Positions 48,833-57,406 of a DNA stretch of 64,000 bases are shown one piece after another. The translations under genes and the position numbers were made by a program. This DNA is from Williamsia maris (GTDB taxonomy: Bacteria; Actinomycetota; Actinomycetes; Mycobacteriales; Mycobacteriaceae), in assembly GCF_024171815.1 (NCBI RefSeq), contig NZ_JAMTCJ010000003.1:186001-250000 (forward strand), given 5' to 3'. Every line of letters begins with the position of its first letter. Within the stretch, counting starts at the first letter, position 1. The notes under the pieces are model-generated. The model saw only the letters and a list, made by a program, of their open reading frames with translations, ran no database searches and was not told where the DNA came from.

Positions 48833-50058
48833 GCGCCGTCGTCCTGATGGCGGTCGCACTGGCTTTCGCGGTGTGGCGCCCCCGAGGCCTGCCCGAGGCC
48901 ACCGTCGCGATCCCGGCCGCGGTCCTGGCCGTCGTCATCGGAGCGGTGACCCTCGACCGCGCGTTCGCCGAGATGCGGGCGCTCGCGTCGACGGTGATCA
49001 TCCTCGCCGCGCTGCTCGTGCTCTCACACGCATGCGGCGTCCTGGGTGTCTTCCGGTGGCTGTCCCAGGTGATCGGCACGGCCGGCAGCGCCAACGGTGG
49101 CGGACCCACCCGACTCTTCGCCCTCGCCTTCGGTGGGGCCGCGCTCACCACGGCCCTGCTCAACCTCGACGCCACGGTCGTGCTGCTCACGCCCGTCCTG
49201 ATCACGATGGCGCGCAGTCTGCAGGTGTCACCGCGACCGATGGGATACGCCACCATCGGACTCGCCAACTCCGCGTCGACGCTGATGCCGGTCTCCAATC
49301 TGACGAACCTGCTGGCGTTCGCGGCCACCGGGCTCGGCTTCATCCAGTTCACCGCGATGATGGCGCTGCCGTGGCTGATGACCGTGCTCATCGAGTTCGT
49401 GATCTACCGCGTGTTCTTCCGTGCGGATCTCCGCGTGGCACCGCAACGCAGCACCGAGGAGCCGGTACCGGCGCCCATCCCGGCGCTGGTCGTACTGGGG
49501 GCGACCCTCGTCGGGTTCGCGCTGTCGTCGACGGTCGGTGTCGAGCCCGTGTGGTTCGCCGTGGCCGGCGCCGTCGTGTTGTCCGTGACGGCCCTGCGCG
49601 CGCACCGCACGTCGCTGCGGGCGGTGGCCTCGGCGACGACCCCGCTGTTCCTGTTGTTCGTCCTGGCGCTGGGCGTCCTGGTGGCGGCCATCGCCGACGG
49701 CGGCATCGGTCGGTGGGTCGCAGAGATCGTGCCCACGGGTTCCGGGCTCGTCTCTCTGCTCACCATCGCGGCCATCGGCGCGATCGCGGCGAACCTAATC
49801 AACAACATCCCGGCCACGCTGTTGCTGCTCGCGGCGCTCGGCACGCAGGCCGATCCCCCGCTGATCCTGGCGATGCTGCTGGGCGTCAACATCGGGTCCA
49901 ACCTCACCTATGTGGGGTCGTTGGCGAACCTGCTCTGGCGCAACGTGAGTCGCTCGCACGACGCGGAGGCCTCGGTGGCCCGGTTCTCGGCGTTGGGCCT
50001 TTTGACGGTCCCGCCCGCGATCGCGGCCTCGGTCACCGCGCTCTGGCTGGTGACCTGA
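48829..50058 (+). CDS. ArsB/NhaD-superfamily ion permease
   Basis: A 409-aa membrane protein with about ten to eleven hydrophobic segments and two related halves, as in the ion transporter superfamily (SLC13, ArsB, NhaD). Notable are the conserved hairpin-type segments ALLNLDATVVLLTPVLITMA and AANLINNIPATLLLLAAL, and GVNIGSNLTYVGSLANLLW near the end, which resembles the ArsB/citrate-transporter second half. The ion could be arsenite, Na+ or a dicarboxylate; no ars regulator adjoins it. GTG 48829 overlaps the DUF1697 stop. Confidence 0.82.
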   Translation: MSAVVLMAVALAFAVWRPRGLPEATVAIPAAVLAVVIGAVTLDRAFAEMRALASTVIILAALLVLSHACGVLGVFRWLSQVIGTAGSANGGGPTRLFALAFGGAALTTALLNLDATVVLLTPVLITMARSLQVSPRPMGYATIGLANSASTLMPVSNLTNLLAFAATGLGFIQFTAMMALPWLMTVLIEFVIYRVFFRADLRVAPQRSTEEPVPAPIPALVVLGATLVGFALSSTVGVEPVWFAVAGAVVLSVTALRAHRTSLRAVASATTPLFLLFVLALGVLVAAIADGGIGRWVAEIVPTGSGLVSLLTIAAIGAIAANLINNIPATLLLLAALGTQADPPLILAMLLGVNIGSNLTYVGSLANLLWRNVSRSHDAEASVARFSALGLLTVPPAIAASVTALWLVT

Positions 50059-50064
50059 ACGACC

Positions 50065-51168
50065 TCAGAGAAGGTGGTTGGTGTCGTTGACGAGCGTCAC
50101 CGAAGCGCCGCCGTCGGGGTAGATCTCGGCGATCGACAGCGACGCGAGGTCGAGGTGGAGCCGGAACAGCAGGGACGGTCCGGCGTCGAGCGCGAGCCGC
50201 AGGATCGTCTTGATCGGGGTCACGTGGGTGACGACCAGGACAGTGCCGGGTCCGTACTGCGACACCACATCTCCGGTCGCCGCCCGCACCCGGGTGGTCA
50301 CGTCGGCGAAGCTCTCCCCGCCCGGTGGAGCCACGCTGATGTCACCCATCCACCGCTTGTGCAGGTCCGCGTCCCGTTCGATGGCCTCACGGAACGTGAG
50401 CCCCTCCCACTCGCCGAAGTCGGTCTCGGTCAGCCCCTCGTGGGTGTGCACCGGCAGCCCGAGGCGGCCGGCCACCGCGTCCGCCGTCTCCTGCGCCCGG
50501 CCCAGCGGGGAGGCGACGATGGCGTCGATCCCACCGAGCGTGGCGAGCCGGTCCGCGGCGCGTCGAGCCTGATCGCGGCCGAGTTCGGTCAGTTCCGGAT
50601 TGCCGCGACCGCTGTAGCGGCGGTCGACCGACAGCGCGGTCTGCCCGTGTCGCAACAGGATGAGCTTCGTCGGCGCACCGACGGTCGCGGTCCACCCGGG
50701 GCCGGCGGTCACGGCCGCCGCGGGAGCCGCCGACGGCTGGGTCGTCGATGTCGATGTGTCGGTGTCGCCGAGGGCGTCCATGGCCTCGTTGGCCAGCCGG
50801 TCGGCGTGGGAGTTCTGTGCTCGCGGGATCCAGCTGAACTCGATGTCGGTGAACCGGCCCGCGAGCTCCTGCGCCTGGCGGGCCAACGGGATCATGTCGG
50901 GGTGTTTCACCTTCCACCGGCCCGACATCTGCTCGACGACGAGCTTCGAGTCCATCCGGACCGTCACGCGCTCGGCGCCGAGTTCGGCGGCCGCGCCGAG
51001 TCCGGCGATCAGACCGCGGTACTCGGCCACGTTGTTGGTGGCGGTGCCGATGTACTCCTTGCGTTCGGCGAGTACGAGCTCTCCGGTGTGGTCGAAGACC
51101 ACCGCGCCGTATCCGGCGACACCCGGGTTGCCCCGTGAGCCGCCGTCGGCCTCGACGATGACCGCCAT
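50065..51168 (-). CDS. Bifunctional RNase HI / alpha-ribazole phosphatase-like (CobC)
   Basis: Matches Rv2228c: an N-terminal RNase H domain (residues about 1-130; EADGGSRGNPG, acidic residues in NVAEYRGLIAGL and RMDSKLVVEQM) joined by a short Ala/Thr linker to a histidine-phosphatase domain with LILLRHGQTALSVDRRYSG and DFGEWEGLTF. The first half cuts RNA in RNA-DNA hybrids; the second removes phosphate from alpha-ribazole phosphate in cobalamin assembly. ATG 51168 starts the RNase H fold; GTG 51183 is also possible. It follows the zinc-ribbon gene by 4-19 bases. Confidence 0.93.
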   Translation of the reverse strand: MAVIVEADGGSRGNPGVAGYGAVVFDHTGELVLAERKEYIGTATNNVAEYRGLIAGLGAAAELGAERVTVRMDSKLVVEQMSGRWKVKHPDMIPLARQAQELAGRFTDIEFSWIPRAQNSHADRLANEAMDALGDTDTSTSTTQPSAAPAAAVTAGPGWTATVGAPTKLILLRHGQTALSVDRRYSGRGNPELTELGRDQARRAADRLATLGGIDAIVASPLGRAQETADAVAGRLGLPVHTHEGLTETDFGEWEGLTFREAIERDADLHKRWMGDISVAPPGGESFADVTTRVRAATGDVVSQYGPGTVLVVTHVTPIKTILRLALDAGPSLLFRLHLDLASLSIAEIYPDGGASVTLVNDTNHLL

Positions 51169-51187
51169 CGCGTCGACGGACACCGGC

Positions 51188-51925
51188 CTACAGGCCGGAC
51201 TCGTGGGTACGGATCAGCACCGCGCCGCATTCGTCGCACCGCACGACCTCGTCGGGGGCGACCTTGCCGATCCGGCTCAGGGTGCCGCGGTCGATCTCCA
51301 TCCGGCACGCACCGCATCGGGCCTGGCGCAGCAGCCCGGCGCCGGTCTTGCCCAGGGTCACCTGCTTGTCGTAGACGGCGAGCAGGGCCGGATCGACCTC
51401 GGCGCGGATCTTCTCACGCTTGGCCACCGCGACCTCCGCTGATGCGTCGACATCGGCGCGTACCTCGTCCACCTTCGCGGTGGCCTCGGCGATCTGGGTC
51501 TCGGTGTGCGACACCAACGCCTGGGACCGGAGCTCCTGCGATGCGGTCGCCTCCTGGCGCTCCATCACCTCGAGCAGTTCGTCCTCGAGCACTCCGCGTC
51601 GGCGGCCGATGCCTGCGATCTCGTGTTCGAGTTCGACGAGGGCCTTGCCCGCCATCGTGCCGCCGTTGAGCAGCTGGGAGTCCTTGGTCTCGCGTGTGTT
51701 GAGCACCGCGATCTCGTTCTCGAGTCGCCGTACCTCGCGGTCGAGGTCCTCGGCGGCGATCTGGGCACTGACCGTCTCGTCGCGGTACCCGCGCATCGCC
51801 ACGTCGAGTTCGGCCAGCGCGGCCACCTCGGGGGCATGGCCGCGGCGATGGGTCAGCCGCAACACCTCACCGTCGCAGTCGGCCAGTTCCAGCAGCAACC
51901 TCTGATCGGCCGGATCTGCCTTCAT
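51188..51925 (-). CDS. Coiled-coil C4 zinc-ribbon protein (CdsZ family)
   Basis: A 245-aa protein with a long coiled coil (residues about 1-190, Glu/Arg/Ala heptads) and a C-terminal zinc ribbon with CGACRMEIDRG and VVRCDECGAVL, giving four Cys. It matches Rv2229c; such proteins bind nucleic acid or stabilise partners. It lies between RNase H/CobC and Nif3 on one strand, a conserved order. ATG 51925 is preceded by GAAGGG at a long distance; a short tandem repeat lies just upstream. Confidence 0.9.
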   Translation of the reverse strand: MKADPADQRLLLELADCDGEVLRLTHRRGHAPEVAALAELDVAMRGYRDETVSAQIAAEDLDREVRRLENEIAVLNTRETKDSQLLNGGTMAGKALVELEHEIAGIGRRRGVLEDELLEVMERQEATASQELRSQALVSHTETQIAEATAKVDEVRADVDASAEVAVAKREKIRAEVDPALLAVYDKQVTLGKTGAGLLRQARCGACRMEIDRGTLSRIGKVAPDEVVRCDECGAVLIRTHESGL

Positions 51926-51952
51926 AACGCAGCGGTGTCCCTTCGTCGTCCG

Positions 51953-51980
51953 TGATGTTCGGTCTGTGATGTTTGGTCTG
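51953..51980. repeat. Tandem 14-bp repeat
   Basis: TGATGTTCGGTCTG is followed directly by TGATGTTTGGTCTG (one mismatch). G/T-rich partial copies (GGTGTTCGG, GCGTTCGG) follow to about 52001, in the gap between Nif3 and the zinc-ribbon gene. Confidence 0.7.
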
Positions 51981-52036
51981 GGGTGTTCGGGGGCGTTCGG
52001 TGTCGCGAGCCTACCGCTGTGGGGCCGATCCCCAGC

Positions 52037-53164
52037 TCACGCCTGGGGTCCGGCGTGCATCGTGAAGCGATCGGTGGTGTCGCCGTACTCGTGCACGACC
52101 AGCGACGGGTCGTGTGCGGCGAGCACCGAGGACACCTGCGCGCACCACGGGAACTCCGTCGCCCAGTGCCCGGCGTCGATCACCGCGAGTTCGTGCTCAC
52201 GGAGATGCTCGTCGACGGGGTGGTGTCGCAGGTCGGCGGTGACGAAGACGTCGGCCCCGGAAGCGGCTGCGGTGTCGATGAGCGAGTCGCCGGCGCCGCC
52301 GCAGACCGCGACAGTGGTGACGGTGGACTCGGGATCGCCGGCCGCGCGCACCCCCCACGGCGCGACGGTCAACGACCTCGCCACGTGGTCGGTGAAGTCG
52401 CGCAGCGACATCGGATCGGGCAGCCGCCCGATACGACCGAGACCGGTGTCGGTGGCGACCGGAACCGTCTCGAGCAGATCGAAGGCGGGTTCCTCGTAGG
52501 GATGCGCGTCGCGCAACGCGGCCAGGACCGCCTCTCGGCGCCCGCGGTCGGCGACCATCTCCACCCGGTCCTCCACGACGGACTCGACCTGCCCGACCGT
52601 TCCGATCGTCGGATGGGCCCCCTCGCCGGGACGGAATCGGCCGGTCCCGGTGACCGACCACCGGCACTCGCTGTAGTCGCCGATCTCGCCCGCGCCGGCG
52701 GCGAACATCGCCTCGGCGACACGATCGGTGTCGGTCTGCGGGACGAACACCGCCCATTTGTCCATCGCCGGCGTCGTGGTCGGTTGCAGCGGAAGCATGT
52801 CGACGAGCCCGAGCGCGTCGCCGAGGGCGTCGGAGACCCCGGGGCGCGCGATGTCGGCGTTGGTGTGCGCGGTGTAGAGCGCGCATCCCGACCGGATGAG
52901 TCGATGCACGAGGCGCCCCTTGGGGGTGTGCGCCCCGACCGTGTCCACGCCTCGCAACAGCAGGGGGTGGTGTGCCACGACCAGTTCGAATCCGCCTCCG
53001 ACCGCGGCGTCGACGACCGCGTCGGTCACGTCCACGCAGGTGAGGACCGCGGTGACCGCGTCGGCGGGGTCACCGCACACCAGCCCCACGCTGTCCCATG
53101 ACTCGGCCAGATGCGGCGGGTACCGCGTCTCCAGCAGTTCGATCAGTTCGGCCAACACGGCCAT
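52037..53164 (-). CDS. Nif3-like dinuclear metal-centre protein (GTP cyclohydrolase I type 2 family)
   Basis: A 375-aa protein matching Rv2230c. It starts with the Nif3 fold signature PPHLAESWDSVGLVCGD, followed by VVAHHPLLLRGVD (metal-binding His pair), YTAHTNAD, a PII-like middle insertion (FVPQTDTDRVAEAMFAAGAG ... YSECRWS), and C-terminal ADLRHHPVDEH and IDAGHWATE metal ligands. The biochemical role is unresolved despite the database name. ATG 53164 lies one base after the aminotransferase stop, so they share a transcript. Confidence 0.92.
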   Translation of the reverse strand: MAVLAELIELLETRYPPHLAESWDSVGLVCGDPADAVTAVLTCVDVTDAVVDAAVGGGFELVVAHHPLLLRGVDTVGAHTPKGRLVHRLIRSGCALYTAHTNADIARPGVSDALGDALGLVDMLPLQPTTTPAMDKWAVFVPQTDTDRVAEAMFAAGAGEIGDYSECRWSVTGTGRFRPGEGAHPTIGTVGQVESVVEDRVEMVADRGRREAVLAALRDAHPYEEPAFDLLETVPVATDTGLGRIGRLPDPMSLRDFTDHVARSLTVAPWGVRAAGDPESTVTTVAVCGGAGDSLIDTAAASGADVFVTADLRHHPVDEHLREHELAVIDAGHWATEFPWCAQVSSVLAAHDPSLVVHEYGDTTDRFTMHAGPQA

Positions 53165-53165
53165 G

Positions 53166-54218
53166 TCAGATCACGTCCTTCCAGGCGTCGAGCAGGCGGC
53201 GCACCGTGGCGGGATCCCGCACGGCCAGACGCAGATGATCGGGCGTCATACCGACGAAGTTGGCGCATGAACGGACCGCGACTCCGCGCTGCGCGAGGTG
53301 CTCCTTGACCGATGTCCCGTCGGCGACCCGGACCACCACGAACGACGCGGCCGGGGTCCCGCACACCTCGATCCCGGCCTCGGTCAGCGCGGCGACCATC
53401 GCGTCGCGGTCGGCGGTGACCGTCTGCGCCTCCCGGTACGCATGCGCGTGCCCGCGCTCGCCCAGGCACATCTCGAGCGCGGCGAGTTGCAGCGTGCCCA
53501 GCGCCCAGTGCGGCCGGGTCGCGGCGAGTCGCGCGACGACCGGCGCGGCGGCGAGGAGGTACCCCGCCCGCAGGCCGGCGAGCGCGAACGTCTTGGTGAT
53601 GCTGCGGATGACGATGACGTCGTCGAATCGCGACGACGCGAGGCTCTCCGGCTCCCCGACGGTCACGTCCGCGAACGCCTCGTCGACCACGATGATCCGG
53701 CCGGGTCGGCGGAGGGCCTCGACGGCCGAGCGCGGATGCAGCACCGAGGTCGGATTGGTGGGGTTGCCGAGCACGACCATGTCGACGGCGTCGTCGATCT
53801 CGGCGGTGTCGAGTCCCCACGGTTCGCTCACGACCACCTGATCGATGTCGATGCCCGCCGACCGCAGGACGCGTTCGGGCTCGGTGAACGACGGTTGGAC
53901 GAGCGCGACGCGGCGGGGGCGCAGGTTCGGCAGGAGTGCGAACCCCTCGGCCGCACCGGCGAGCAGCAGGATCTCCGACGCGGGCCGACCATGTGCCTCG
54001 GCCACCGCGGTCGTCGCGGCGAGTTCGTCGGCCCGGGAGGGATAGCGGGCCACGTCGTCGACCCGGTGGCGCAGTTCGTCGCGCAGCCAGGCGGGGGTCT
54101 CACCCCGGACGTTGACCGCGAAGTCGACCATGCCCGCGGTCGCGTCGACGTCACCGTGCCGGTCGAGCGCGGTCAGATCCGCGTCCGTCTCGTCGGGACG
54201 CACCACACCGAATGTCAC
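53166..54218 (-). CDS. cobC: CobC-type aminotransferase (L-threonine-O-3-phosphate decarboxylase-like)
   Basis: A class I/II PLP enzyme of 350 aa matching Rv2231c, thought to provide the aminopropanol moiety of cobalamin. It contains FAVNVRGETPAWL, LLLAGAAEGFALL, LGNPTNPTSVL, VVDEAFADV and the PLP lysine in RSITKTFALAGLRAGYLL. GTG 54218 lies 8 bases after TAGGCT; the much longer upstream frame runs into the HAD gene on the other strand and is rejected. Its product would feed CobD, encoded 3 kb away. Confidence 0.9.
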   Translation of the reverse strand: MTFGVVRPDETDADLTALDRHGDVDATAGMVDFAVNVRGETPAWLRDELRHRVDDVARYPSRADELAATTAVAEAHGRPASEILLLAGAAEGFALLPNLRPRRVALVQPSFTEPERVLRSAGIDIDQVVVSEPWGLDTAEIDDAVDMVVLGNPTNPTSVLHPRSAVEALRRPGRIIVVDEAFADVTVGEPESLASSRFDDVIVIRSITKTFALAGLRAGYLLAAAPVVARLAATRPHWALGTLQLAALEMCLGERGHAHAYREAQTVTADRDAMVAALTEAGIEVCGTPAASFVVVRVADGTSVKEHLAQRGVAVRSCANFVGMTPDHLRLAVRDPATVRRLLDAWKDVI

Positions 54219-54226
54219 AGCGGTCC

Positions 54227-54232
54227 AGCCTA
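54227..54232 (-). promoter_or_regulatory. Candidate leaderless -10 (TAGGCT)
   Basis: TAGGCT on the minus strand, 8 bases before GTG 54218 of the CobC-type aminotransferase. Confidence 0.4.
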
Positions 54233-54248
54233 CGGGGAGAATGAGGCG

Positions 54249-54926
54249 GTGCCGCTCACCATCGACCCCGCCCATCCGTCGACGTTGTTGCTGTTCGACC
54301 TCGACGGGACCATCACCGACTCGTTCGACGGGATCGCCAACAGCTTTCGCCATGCCCTGACCGTGGTGGGGCACCCGGATCCGGATCCGGCCCTGCTCGC
54401 GGGGATCGCCGGTCCGCCCATGCTGGACACGTTGAACTCCCTCGGACTCGCCGGCGAGTCGGCCGACGCCGCGATGGCCGCCTACCGCACCCGCTACAAC
54501 GAGGTCGGCTGGCTGGAGAACTCGGTGTTCCCGGAGATGGCCGCGGTGCTGGCCGACCTGCAGGCCGCGGGGCGACGGATGGCGATCACGACGTCGAAGA
54601 ACCAGACCACCGCGCGGCGGATACTCACCCATTTCGGACTGGCCGACCACTTCGAGTACATCGCGGGCGCCAGCGACGACGGGTCGCGTCGGACCAAGAG
54701 CGACGTCGTCGCCCACGCCCTGGGCCACCTGGGCGTCGCGACCTCGGACGACCGTACGACCGACGTGGTGATCATCGGCGATCGGGAGCACGACATCGAC
54801 GGCGCAGGCGAATTCGGCATCCCTGCAGTGCTTGTCGGGTGGGGTTACGCTCTCGAAGGTGAATCCGACGGCGCCCGGTGGGTGGTCGGGACGGTCGAGG
54901 AACTGCGAGAGGTGCTGGGTGTCTGA
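54249..54926 (+). CDS. HAD-family hydrolase/kinase, PtkA-like
   Basis: A 225-aa HAD protein with motif I LLFDLDGTITDS, a helical cap with FRHALTVVGHPDPD, motif II MAITTSKN and motif IV VIIGDREHDIDGA. By position and coupling to ptpA it corresponds to Rv2232 (PtkA), reported as a tyrosine kinase acting on PtpA despite its HAD fold; that activity is not visible from the sequence and phosphoglycolate phosphatase activity is equally consistent. GTG 54249 begins directly before the first strand. Its end overlaps ptpA by 8 bases. Confidence 0.88.
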   Translation: MPLTIDPAHPSTLLLFDLDGTITDSFDGIANSFRHALTVVGHPDPDPALLAGIAGPPMLDTLNSLGLAGESADAAMAAYRTRYNEVGWLENSVFPEMAAVLADLQAAGRRMAITTSKNQTTARRILTHFGLADHFEYIAGASDDGSRRTKSDVVAHALGHLGVATSDDRTTDVVIIGDREHDIDGAGEFGIPAVLVGWGYALEGESDGARWVVGTVEELREVLGV

Positions 54927-55395
54927 GCGTTGTCACGTCACATTCGTGTGCTCGGGAAACATCTGTAGGTCGCCCATGGCGCAGAACATCTTTCGTGACG
55001 CCGTCCGCGACGCCGGACTCGCCGACCTGGTGTTGGTGGACAGCTGCGGCACCGGCGCCTGGCACGTCGGCGAACCCGCCGACGACCGGGCCCGCACCGA
55101 GCTGCGTCGCAGCGGTCACGATGACGAGCACGTCGCAGCGGCGATCGGTCCCGAACACACCTCGGCCGACCTGCTCGTGGCCATGGATTCCGGACATCTG
55201 CGTGCGCTGACGAAGAAGAAGCTCGCCGATCGCAGTCGCCTGCTCCGCAGCTTCGACCCCGACGCCGGCGACGACCTCGATGTCGCCGACCCCTACTACG
55301 GCGGCCCCGAGGACTTCGCGACCGTCCGGGCCCAGGTCGAGGCGGCCACCCCGGGCCTACTCGCGTGGGTGCGGGAGCAGCTCACGCAGCGGTGA
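54919..55395 (+). CDS. ptpA: Low-molecular-weight protein tyrosine phosphatase
   Basis: A 158-aa phosphatase with the P-loop CSGNICRS near the N-terminus (nucleophile C11, R17) and the general acid Asp124 in VADPYYG. In M. tuberculosis PtpA is exported and acts on host proteins; in an environmental relative it more likely regulates bacterial phosphoproteins. GTG 54919 overlaps the HAD gene, linking kinase/phosphatase production. A frame extending upstream to 54832 lies inside the HAD gene and is rejected. Confidence 0.94.
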   Translation: MSERCHVTFVCSGNICRSPMAQNIFRDAVRDAGLADLVLVDSCGTGAWHVGEPADDRARTELRRSGHDDEHVAAAIGPEHTSADLLVAMDSGHLRALTKKKLADRSRLLRSFDPDAGDDLDVADPYYGGPEDFATVRAQVEAATPGLLAWVREQLTQR

Positions 55396-55411
55396 CGCGC
55401 GCCGTGTGACG

Positions 55412-55417
55412 TACCGT
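55412..55417 (+). promoter_or_regulatory. Candidate leaderless -10 (TACCGT)
   Basis: TACCGT, 6 bases before ATG 55424 of the SURF1 gene. Confidence 0.5.
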
Positions 55418-55423
55418 TGAACC

Positions 55424-56395
55424 ATGCGAATCCTGCGCGCGTTCGTCCGCCCCGGGTGGGTGGCGCTCGCGATCGTGGTGGTCGGGTTCGCCCTCGCGTG
55501 CTTCTGGGTCCTCGCGCCCTGGCAGCTGGGCAAGAACACCCGCACCGAGCACCAGAACGACCTGATCAAGAGCGCGGTGACGAAGAGCGCCGTCGACATC
55601 GGGACCGTGTACCCGGGCACCGGGCCGATCCCGACCGACACCGAGTGGCGTGAGGTCACGCTGTCGGGGCAGTACCTGCCCGACAAGCAGGCCGTCGTGC
55701 GTCTGCGATCGGTCGACGACAGCCCCGCCTTCGAGGTCCTGACACCGTTCCGCGCCGACGACGGTCGCGTGTTCGTCGTCAACCGTGGATACGTCCGGCC
55801 GCAGCAGGGCACCGCACTGCCGCCGGTGAGCGTGGCGCCGTCCACCCCGACCTCGATCGAGGCACGGATCCGAGCCCCCGAGGGCACCAGTCCCGGGCGT
55901 GGTCCGCGCATCGAGGCCGGCGTCCTGCAGGTGTACACGATCGACCCGGCCGTCCTCGGTACGCAGGTGGGCCTGTCCGCGATGCCCGCCTACCTGCAGC
56001 TCTCCTCCGGCCAGCCCGGCTCGCTCGCCGAGATACCCATCCCGCAGCTCGACTCGGGCCCGTATCTCTCCTACGGCCTGCAGTGGCTGGCGTTCGGCGT
56101 GATGGCACCACTCGGGCTGTTCTACTTCGTGTACTCCGAGATCAAGCACCGCCGTGCCACGGCCAGACAGCGCGCCGAGGTCGAGGCCCGACTCGGGGCC
56201 AACGCCGCCGACGCGCTGCCCGATGTGCCCGACGCACCGGTCAAACGATCGCGCGAGCGGCGTCAGACCCTGACGAAGGCCTCGTCGTCGGGTATGGGCC
56301 AGACACGGGTCAAGGGCACGATCGGCGCCGGACCGGACCAGCAGGAGGCCCCGGACCGGATCCGGGAGAAGCTGGCGAGCCGCTACGGCGACTGA
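55424..56395 (+). CDS. SURF1-family cytochrome oxidase assembly protein
   Basis: A 323-aa membrane protein matching Rv2235. It has two transmembrane helices, one N-terminal (WVALAIVVVGFALACFWVL) and one after the external domain (YGLQWLAFGVMAPLGLFYFVY). The domain between has WREVTLSGQYLPD, FEVLTPFR, VNRGYVRP and YLQLSSGQPG, as in SURF1, which helps insert heme a. A basic tail follows. It would serve the CtaC/CtaE/CtaF oxidase encoded in this window. Its 3' end overlaps the convergent cobD by 13 bases. Confidence 0.9.
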   Translation: MRILRAFVRPGWVALAIVVVGFALACFWVLAPWQLGKNTRTEHQNDLIKSAVTKSAVDIGTVYPGTGPIPTDTEWREVTLSGQYLPDKQAVVRLRSVDDSPAFEVLTPFRADDGRVFVVNRGYVRPQQGTALPPVSVAPSTPTSIEARIRAPEGTSPGRGPRIEAGVLQVYTIDPAVLGTQVGLSAMPAYLQLSSGQPGSLAEIPIPQLDSGPYLSYGLQWLAFGVMAPLGLFYFVYSEIKHRRATARQRAEVEARLGANAADALPDVPDAPVKRSRERRQTLTKASSSGMGQTRVKGTIGAGPDQQEAPDRIREKLASRYGD

Positions 56396-57336
56396 CGCCG
56401 TCGTACCACCAGCGGGGTGAGCGTCGCGACGACCGCGGCCGCCAGCTGCACCCGTCGGGACAGCGTGACCGCCCGGTGCAGATCGGTCAGGCTCGGTGGT
56501 GGTCCGTCCCCCAGACGGGGACGTTCCTCGGTGCGATGCCGATACACGGTGGTGCCGCCCAGTCCGACTCCCAGTGCCCCCGCGAACGTCGACTCGACCA
56601 CTCCCGCATTGGGACTCGGGTGGCGATGCGCGTCGCGGCGCCACGCCCGCAGTGCGTCGCGCCGCCGCGGGCCGACGACGACGATGAGCACCCCGGTGAG
56701 GCGGGCGGGTAGGTGGTTGGCGACGTCGTCGAGACGTGCCGACGCCCACCCGAACCGGAGGTGTCGCGGCGACCGGTACCCGACCATCGCATCGAGGGTG
56801 TTGATCATCCGGTAGCCGAGCAGCCCCGGCACCCCGGCGATCGCACCCCAAGCCAGCGGCGCGACGGTCGCATCGGAGGTGTTCTCCGCGACCGACTCCA
56901 GCGCGGCACGGACCATGCCCTGCCCGTCGAGACTCAGCGGGTCACGTCCGCACAGGCTCGGGATGAGAGCCCGACCGGCGTCGACGTCGTCGCGCTCGAG
57001 CGCGTCGGCGATGTCGCCACCGACACGGGCAAGGCTCGTGCCCCCGAGGACCGCCCATGTCGACGCCGCGGTCGCCACACAGCGCACGAGGCCCCCACGA
57101 CGGTCGGCGGGCACGCCCACCGCGACAGCGGATCCCACGCACAGCGCGGTGAACATCACGCCCGCAGAACGGGTGTCGGCGTAGAGGGCGCGCTCGGCTC
57201 GACCGGCGAGACTGCCCATACCGGCGACCGGATGGAATCGAGCGGGGTCGCCGAGTGCGCGGTCGAGCACGACGCCGACCGCCAGTCCGAGGGCGCGCGC
57301 GGACGCCGGTGAGAGGGTGGTGGGGTCGGTACGCAT
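56383..57336 (-). CDS. cobD: Adenosylcobinamide-phosphate synthase
   Basis: Membrane enzyme attaching aminopropanol (phosphate) to adenosylcobyric acid. The 317-aa protein has LGLAVGVVLDRALGDP..FHPVAGMG at the start, SLCGRDPLSLDGQGMVRAALESVAENTSDA, APLAWGAIAGVPGLLGYRMINTLDAMVGY and SPNAGVVESTFAGALGV, the CbiB/CobD signature blocks. GTGGAG just ahead supports ATG 57336. It matches Rv2236c and is divergent from the methyltransferase-like gene. It uses the product of the CobC-type aminotransferase. Confidence 0.94.
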   Translation of the reverse strand: MRTDPTTLSPASARALGLAVGVVLDRALGDPARFHPVAGMGSLAGRAERALYADTRSAGVMFTALCVGSAVAVGVPADRRGGLVRCVATAASTWAVLGGTSLARVGGDIADALERDDVDAGRALIPSLCGRDPLSLDGQGMVRAALESVAENTSDATVAPLAWGAIAGVPGLLGYRMINTLDAMVGYRSPRHLRFGWASARLDDVANHLPARLTGVLIVVVGPRRRDALRAWRRDAHRHPSPNAGVVESTFAGALGVGLGGTTVYRHRTEERPRLGDGPPPSLTDLHRAVTLSRRVQLAAAVVATLTPLVVRRRQSP

Positions 57337-57393
57337 CTCCACAACCTTCCCACCCCGCGTCGACGAGACCACGCCGTACCCGCGGTGCACCGA

Positions 57394-57399
57394 TAGGGT
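57394..57399 (+). promoter_or_regulatory. Candidate leaderless -10 (TAGGGT)
   Basis: TAGGGT, 7 bases before GTG 57407 of the spermidine-synthase-like gene. Confidence 0.45.
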
Positions 57400-57406
57400 C
57401 GGTCGG

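Noticed and set aside
53298-54248. Upstream extension of the HAD gene opposite the CobC-type aminotransferase
   Set aside because: Antisense to a conserved gene; the HAD fold begins immediately after GTG 54249.
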